Positions 60,876 to 64,000 of a stretch of DNA of 64,000 nt are shown piece by piece. This DNA comes from JBBAAP01 sp043808305 (GTDB lineage: Bacteria; Planctomycetota; MHYJ01; JACQXL01): NCBI GenBank assembly GCA_043808305.1, contig JAZDFB010000028.1, positions 1 to 64,000 on the forward strand, written 5' to 3'. Every line of letters begins with the position of its first letter. Position 1 is the first letter of the stretch. Both the position numbers and the translations under genes were made by a program. A model generated the notes under the pieces. It made no database searches. It was given only the letters and a program-made list of their open reading frames with translations, and was not told the origin of the DNA.

Positions 60876-60962
60876 TTACCTTACCGAAGAAAAAGCAAAC
60901 GGGGTGCAACAAAACATCTTGGTTGCTTTCTCCTGACCTTTTCTGATAACGACTATCTTCAT
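60876..60962 (-). CDS. 28-residue Cys-Cys peptide, candidate RiPP precursor
   Basis: A small open frame: it starts MKIVVIRKGQ, has a Lys-rich middle and ends FCCTPFAFSSVR. GGGGGTGA, nearly the full anti-Shine-Dalgarno complement AAAGGAGGTGA, lies 6 nt before the ATG, the strongest ribosome site I see in the window. It lies upstream of the radical SAM/SPASM gene on the same strand. Radical SAM/SPASM enzymes often modify such short peptides by thioether or C-C links; the two adjacent Cys with Thr-Pro-Phe would be the target. It belongs to no peptide family I recognise. It has its own candidate promoter. Confidence 0.6.
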   Translation of the reverse strand: MKIVVIRKGQEKATKMFCCTPFAFSSVR

Positions 60963-60994
60963 CCTGGCTCACCCCCTTTCCTAAATTCATAGGA

Positions 60995-61022
60995 ATTTTA
61001 CGGCCTTGTGGTGATCAGCCAA
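60995..61022 (-). promoter_or_regulatory. Candidate promoter and hairpins ahead of the peptide gene
   Basis: TTGGCT (61022-61017), 16-nt spacer, TAAAAT (61000-60995, five of six matches) overlap a hairpin with AAGGCC / GGCCTT arms (61001-61030). A second small hairpin TTCCTA / TAGGAA follows directly before the ribosome site. Confidence 0.4.
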
Positions 61023-61061
61023 AAGGCCTTACAGGTGAACCGTGCACGGATATCTAATTAA

Positions 61062-62738
61062 CTAATTATTACTGGGTTTGATTGACCAATCCTTCATATA
61101 GTAAAATGGCATTTCTGGTAAATTAAAAATAGCATCCGTATTTTGAATCCGCGCATTAACCGCGGATAATATCGGCGGATAATACAAAAATGTCGCGGGT
61201 TGCTCCTTGTATATTATTTTATGGATATCCCGGTATATCTTTTTTTGCTGGTTAATATCAGAAGTATTGATTCCCAAATCGAATAACCGGCTCACTTCTG
61301 GATTATTGTATTGCCAAATTCGGGCTTCTTTATTCATTTTCTGGGAATGCCAGAGGTTTGCAGCATCTAAAGGCTCAATAAAACCACCAAATGCCAATAA
61401 AAATACGCCTGCATCGTTGACCAGTCCTTTTTGGGCATCTTCATCCTTTCTACGGTAATCCATAGTTATTATATCAACCCTGACGCCTATCCTGTATAAA
61501 TATTGGTAGACTAACCTTGCTATCAATTGGGTATCCTTTACGAGTGTGTCACAAATCATAGTAAACCTGAATTCCTGCCCAGCCCTTTCTAATATACCAC
61601 TGTCATTAAGTTTCCATCCCGATTCATTGAGTAGTTTTAGAGAAAGGGCTGGGTTATATTCAAACGGTTTAACTTCTGGATTATTGGCCCAGGAACCGGG
61701 CAGGAATGGGCCTGCTGATTTAACCCCATAGCCGCCTTCCACCTTCCGGATAATCTCGTCTATGTCTATGCTTTGGGTAATTGCCTGCCGGACCCGCTTG
61801 TCCTTTAAAATAGGATGCCCCGGATTATATTCTAATACATAGTTTAAATTATTCGGCGTTACGTATGTCCTGAACTCCTTGTCGCGTTTGGCTACCTCGA
61901 AATTCTCCCTGGAAAGGTAGAAAATAAGGTCAATCTCGTTGTGCATAAAGGCGTTCCAACATTGGGCGGTAGTCTCATAACCGCTGGCGATAATCCGGTC
62001 CAGATACGGCCGGCCCTCGTAATAATCCGGGTTGGCCTCCAGCACCACCTTACCGTTTTCGGTCTGTTCCACGAATCTGAACGGTCCGGTCCCGATCGGT
62101 TTGTGATTGAATTTAGATGTCTTCAGCCGGGCGCCGGTATCTGATTTCAATAGATGTTCGGGGACTATGGCGGCTGTCAGCAGGTAGTAATTGGTCGCCA
62201 CCGGCTCTTTCAGGTTTATCCTGAAGGTATACCTATCCAGCGCCTGGCAATCCTTTATGGCAGTATAATTACGCTGATGGGGAGACCCTGTTTCCGGGTC
62301 AACCAGCAGATTGAATGTAAACACCGCGTCCCGGGCAGTCAGCTCCACGCCGTCGTGGAACCGCACGCCCCTGCGTAGGTGGAAGGTGTAGGCCAGCTTA
62401 TCGGCTGAAACCTCCCAGGACTCGGCCAGGTCAGGTTCATACATCATATCTTTATTCACTCTTTCCATACTGTTGAATACCAGATTCAGCAAAGGCGCCG
62501 ATATCGTCCCTTCCGTAAGTATCGGGTTGATGATGGACGGCTTGCCGGCGTGGGCGCCGATTCTCAGCGTTCCGCCGTATTTGCTGTCCCGGGCCGGCCG
62601 CTTTCGGCAGTCAACCCCGCCCAGCATAAACAGCCCCAACATTACAAAGAGCAACCCTTTTAACACAAGCCCGCAGGCAGTCCCGCTAATAGGGGACCGT
62701 GTCTTTCCAGCTCGCCTGGTAATCATATTAATATACAT
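61062..62738 (-). CDS. Oligopeptide ABC transporter substrate-binding lipoprotein
   Basis: 558 residues from ATG 62738 (AGGA 6 nt upstream; an ATG at 62783 is possible). A lipoprotein signal (LLFVMLGLFMLGGVDC) precedes a full SBP_bac_5 (OppA/DppA) fold: GGTLRIGAHAGKPSIINPIL, DLAESWEVSADKLAYTFHLR, GVRFHDGVELTARDAVFTFN, GTGPFRFVEQTENGKVVLEA. Binds peptides or similar ligands outside the membrane. No permease or ATPase genes are adjacent. Close upstream of the peptide gene and same strand, it may capture the modified peptide; that is inference. Confidence 0.88.
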   Translation of the reverse strand: MYINMITRRAGKTRSPISGTACGLVLKGLLFVMLGLFMLGGVDCRKRPARDSKYGGTLRIGAHAGKPSIINPILTEGTISAPLLNLVFNSMERVNKDMMYEPDLAESWEVSADKLAYTFHLRRGVRFHDGVELTARDAVFTFNLLVDPETGSPHQRNYTAIKDCQALDRYTFRINLKEPVATNYYLLTAAIVPEHLLKSDTGARLKTSKFNHKPIGTGPFRFVEQTENGKVVLEANPDYYEGRPYLDRIIASGYETTAQCWNAFMHNEIDLIFYLSRENFEVAKRDKEFRTYVTPNNLNYVLEYNPGHPILKDKRVRQAITQSIDIDEIIRKVEGGYGVKSAGPFLPGSWANNPEVKPFEYNPALSLKLLNESGWKLNDSGILERAGQEFRFTMICDTLVKDTQLIARLVYQYLYRIGVRVDIITMDYRRKDEDAQKGLVNDAGVFLLAFGGFIEPLDAANLWHSQKMNKEARIWQYNNPEVSRLFDLGINTSDINQQKKIYRDIHKIIYKEQPATFLYYPPILSAVNARIQNTDAIFNLPEMPFYYMKDWSIKPSNN

Positions 62739-62916
62739 GCGAATCCTGTGCCAATCTGCCGGATATCCGGCTGGAAATATCATATTAATAGCCGTTTATT
62801 TTATCAGAATGCCCTGTAAGTCTTATATTATACTGTAAAATTAGTGGCTGGCTGATGCGAACTATTTCGCGGGAATATTTTATTCCGGTTATGGCCGAAT
62901 AAGACAATGGGGCATT

Positions 62917-62959
62917 CATGCACAATTTCTTGTGCATGATGCACAATTTCCTGTGCATG
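62917..62959. promoter_or_regulatory. Tandem palindromes ATGCACAA..TTGTGCAT
   Basis: CATGCACAATTTCTTGTGCA plus TG (62917-62938) is immediately followed by ATGCACAATTTCCTGTGCAT plus G (62939-62959). Two abutting 21-22-bp dyads at about two helical turns look like an operator for a dimeric regulator. They lie between the TonB receptor and SBP genes. Confidence 0.55.
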
Positions 62960-62960
62960 T

Positions 62961-62998
62961 TCCGCTGCGGCGGGATTTGCTCCCGCTTTGGCGGGAAA
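62961..62998. repeat. CCGC-GCGG REP-like hairpin
   Basis: CCGCTGCGGCGGGATTTG and CTCCCGCTTTGGCGGGA pair imperfectly, like other GC-rich REP units here. The rest of the 62739-63037 gap holds no gene. Confidence 0.5.
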
Positions 62999-63037
62999 CA
63001 CAACGCAATGCGAAAGATATTGCAGGAGTAAACCGCA

Positions 63038-64000
63038 TTAGAATCCGTAATTCAATCCGGCTTCCAACTGCCGGCCGGGCATCGGCAGAAATTCGTCATT
63101 CCAGTATTTACGGTTGAAGATGTTAAGCAAATAAACGTAGGCCGACAACTTCTGTACTTTGGCCTCGTTTGCCTTGTCCAGGCTGTAATTGACGCGCATA
63201 TCCCAGATGAACTTACGGTCGCTGGGGTTAAGCAATGGTCTTTCGTTCCAGAAGCGGTAATTACCTTTGAGCCCGGCGTTGAGATTATCATTATATTTGT
63301 AATTGACGCCCAGGTTATAAGTCACCTTGGCCACGCCGTTACCCTGGATAATCTGGCCGGTGTCACGGTCCTGGACCCGGTTAAACGACCAGCCCGCCTG
63401 GGCCTGGAGCCCTTTGGTAAAATCATAGCTGGTATCCGCCTCAACGCCCTGGCGGCGTACCCGGCTGATATTGTCCATCATCGTAGCCACCGGGTCATAA
63501 GCCAGGTAATCGCTCACCTCGGCCCGGTAAAGCGCCAGTTTGAACCATAAATTATCTAGCGGCCTGGTCTCGGCGCTGAATTCATACACCGCCGGCGCAC
63601 GCTCGGCCTTGATATCCGGGTTGGGCAGGACAAAGGGGTTGTTGGCGATGTATTTGTATATCAGCGGGGGAGCGTTAAACGCCCGTGCTACGGACAAGCG
63701 TAAATCGGTCTGCTTGAACGGCGTGTGCCAGATAACACCGGCTGATGGGCTCGATTGGCTGCCATAGGCTTCGTTGTCGTCATACCTCAGGCCAAGGTTA
63801 ACATCAATCCGGGCCAGCGGGCTGAGGCTGTAATTGAGGTAATAACCCTGCCGCTGGACTTTTTCTCTGCTGGCCATCATGTCGGAATCAAGTTCATCCT
63901 GGCCCAGGTCTGCGCCGACCAGCAGGCTCTGGTTTTTGGCCGGGTTCAACCGGTATTGCAGGTCCAGTCCGGAAAATACGTCCCGGGTGGCGACCTTGTT
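63038..64000 (-). CDS. TonB-dependent receptor, C-terminal part (continues beyond window)
   Basis: The frame is open from 63040 to the window edge, 320 residues. It is all beta-strand/turn sequence of a 22-strand barrel: GYYLNYSLSPLARIDVNLGL, DLRLSVARAFNAPPLIYKYI, the family-typical ANNPFVLPNPDIKAERAPAVYEF, then many YNLGVNYKYND-type strands and a C-terminal aromatic (LEAGLNYGF). The region resembles the C-terminus of BtuB/cobalamin or siderophore-type receptors. The ligand cannot be told. It shows the cell has an outer membrane. Confidence 0.9.
   Translation of the reverse strand, partial: NKVATRDVFSGLDLQYRLNPAKNQSLLVGADLGQDELDSDMMASREKVQRQGYYLNYSLSPLARIDVNLGLRYDDNEAYGSQSSPSAGVIWHTPFKQTDLRLSVARAFNAPPLIYKYIANNPFVLPNPDIKAERAPAVYEFSAETRPLDNLWFKLALYRAEVSDYLAYDPVATMMDNISRVRRQGVEADTSYDFTKGLQAQAGWSFNRVQDRDTGQIIQGNGVAKVTYNLGVNYKYNDNLNAGLKGNYRFWNERPLLNPSDRKFIWDMRVNYSLDKANEAKVQKLSAYVYLLNIFNRKYWNDEFLPMPGRQLEAGLNYGF

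Noticed and set aside
60800..60992. Alternative frame starting at ATG 60992 over the peptide gene
   Set aside because: The ribosome site fits ATG 60962, not 60992; the other frame has no ribosome site and runs into the hairpin.

Overview
The window looks like a chromosomal segment of an anaerobic, diderm, PVC-like bacterium. Planctomycetota is my best guess, from the secreted HEAT/vWA proteins, the zinc-ribbon/Pro-rich membrane protein and the GH106-like hydrolase; this is inference, since no rRNA is present. An outer membrane is supported by a TonB-dependent receptor fragment and a secreted protein with a predicted beta-barrel end. Anaerobic life is supported by the high-molecular-weight rubredoxin/flavodiiron pair, an NDP-forming acyl-CoA synthetase and an archaeal-type GatDE tRNA amidotransferase.

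Layout. 1-9.4 kb: a GH106-like hydrolase (cut by the edge), a Cys-rich DUF6485 protein, proS, a lipoprotein, two large secreted HEAT-repeat proteins and queA. 9.4-15.2 kb: a zinc-ribbon protein, then a minus-strand operon ogt - Trm112-like - yidC - mnmE - folC. 15.3-20.4 kb: gatD and gatE tail to tail, then glnA. 20.7-26 kb: PAS-GGDEF, ruvA, TPR lipoprotein, hrb, fprA, WD40 protein. 26-29.6 kb: serS and a DUF486 protein, argF, an unknown protein. 29.6-37.9 kb: housekeeping run tpiA, secG, pyrE, yicC, gmk, rpoZ, split coaC/coaB, uppP, ftsK. 38-42.4 kb: HEAT-like lipoprotein, acyl-CoA synthetase, membrane-anchored unknown. 42.5-49.8 kb: accessory region with tail-fibre-like genes, an AbiE-type toxin-antitoxin pair, a PD-(D/E)XK-like protein, a perfect DnaA box and a 22-bp-period tandem array of 17 units. 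50-55.9 kb: TPR protein, secreted peptidase-MA/propeller/barrel protein, core MetE-like protein, tRNA(CAU). 55.9-64 kb, all minus strand: NtrC-type regulator, sensor kinase, radical SAM/SPASM protein, a 28-residue Cys-Cys peptide gene with a very strong ribosome binding site, an oligopeptide-binding lipoprotein and a TonB-dependent receptor.

Three things stand out. (1) The peptide gene upstream of a SPASM radical SAM enzyme, in a same-strand block with a peptide-binding lipoprotein, a TonB receptor and a two-component system, looks like an undescribed RiPP/signal locus. (2) The 22-bp array (five 66-bp triplets plus two units, no indels) beside a DnaA box and a possible DNA-binding protein looks like an iteron-type origin or a large protein-binding array. 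(3) The window is full of short palindromic elements from several families. They fill most intergenic gaps, supply stop codons of genes, and in several cases sit in frame inside genes (proS, the WD40 protein, the acyl-CoA synthetase, the sensor kinase), adding tens of residues without breaking the frame. Several genes also show a TTGACA promoter so close to the start codon that their mRNAs should be nearly leaderless.
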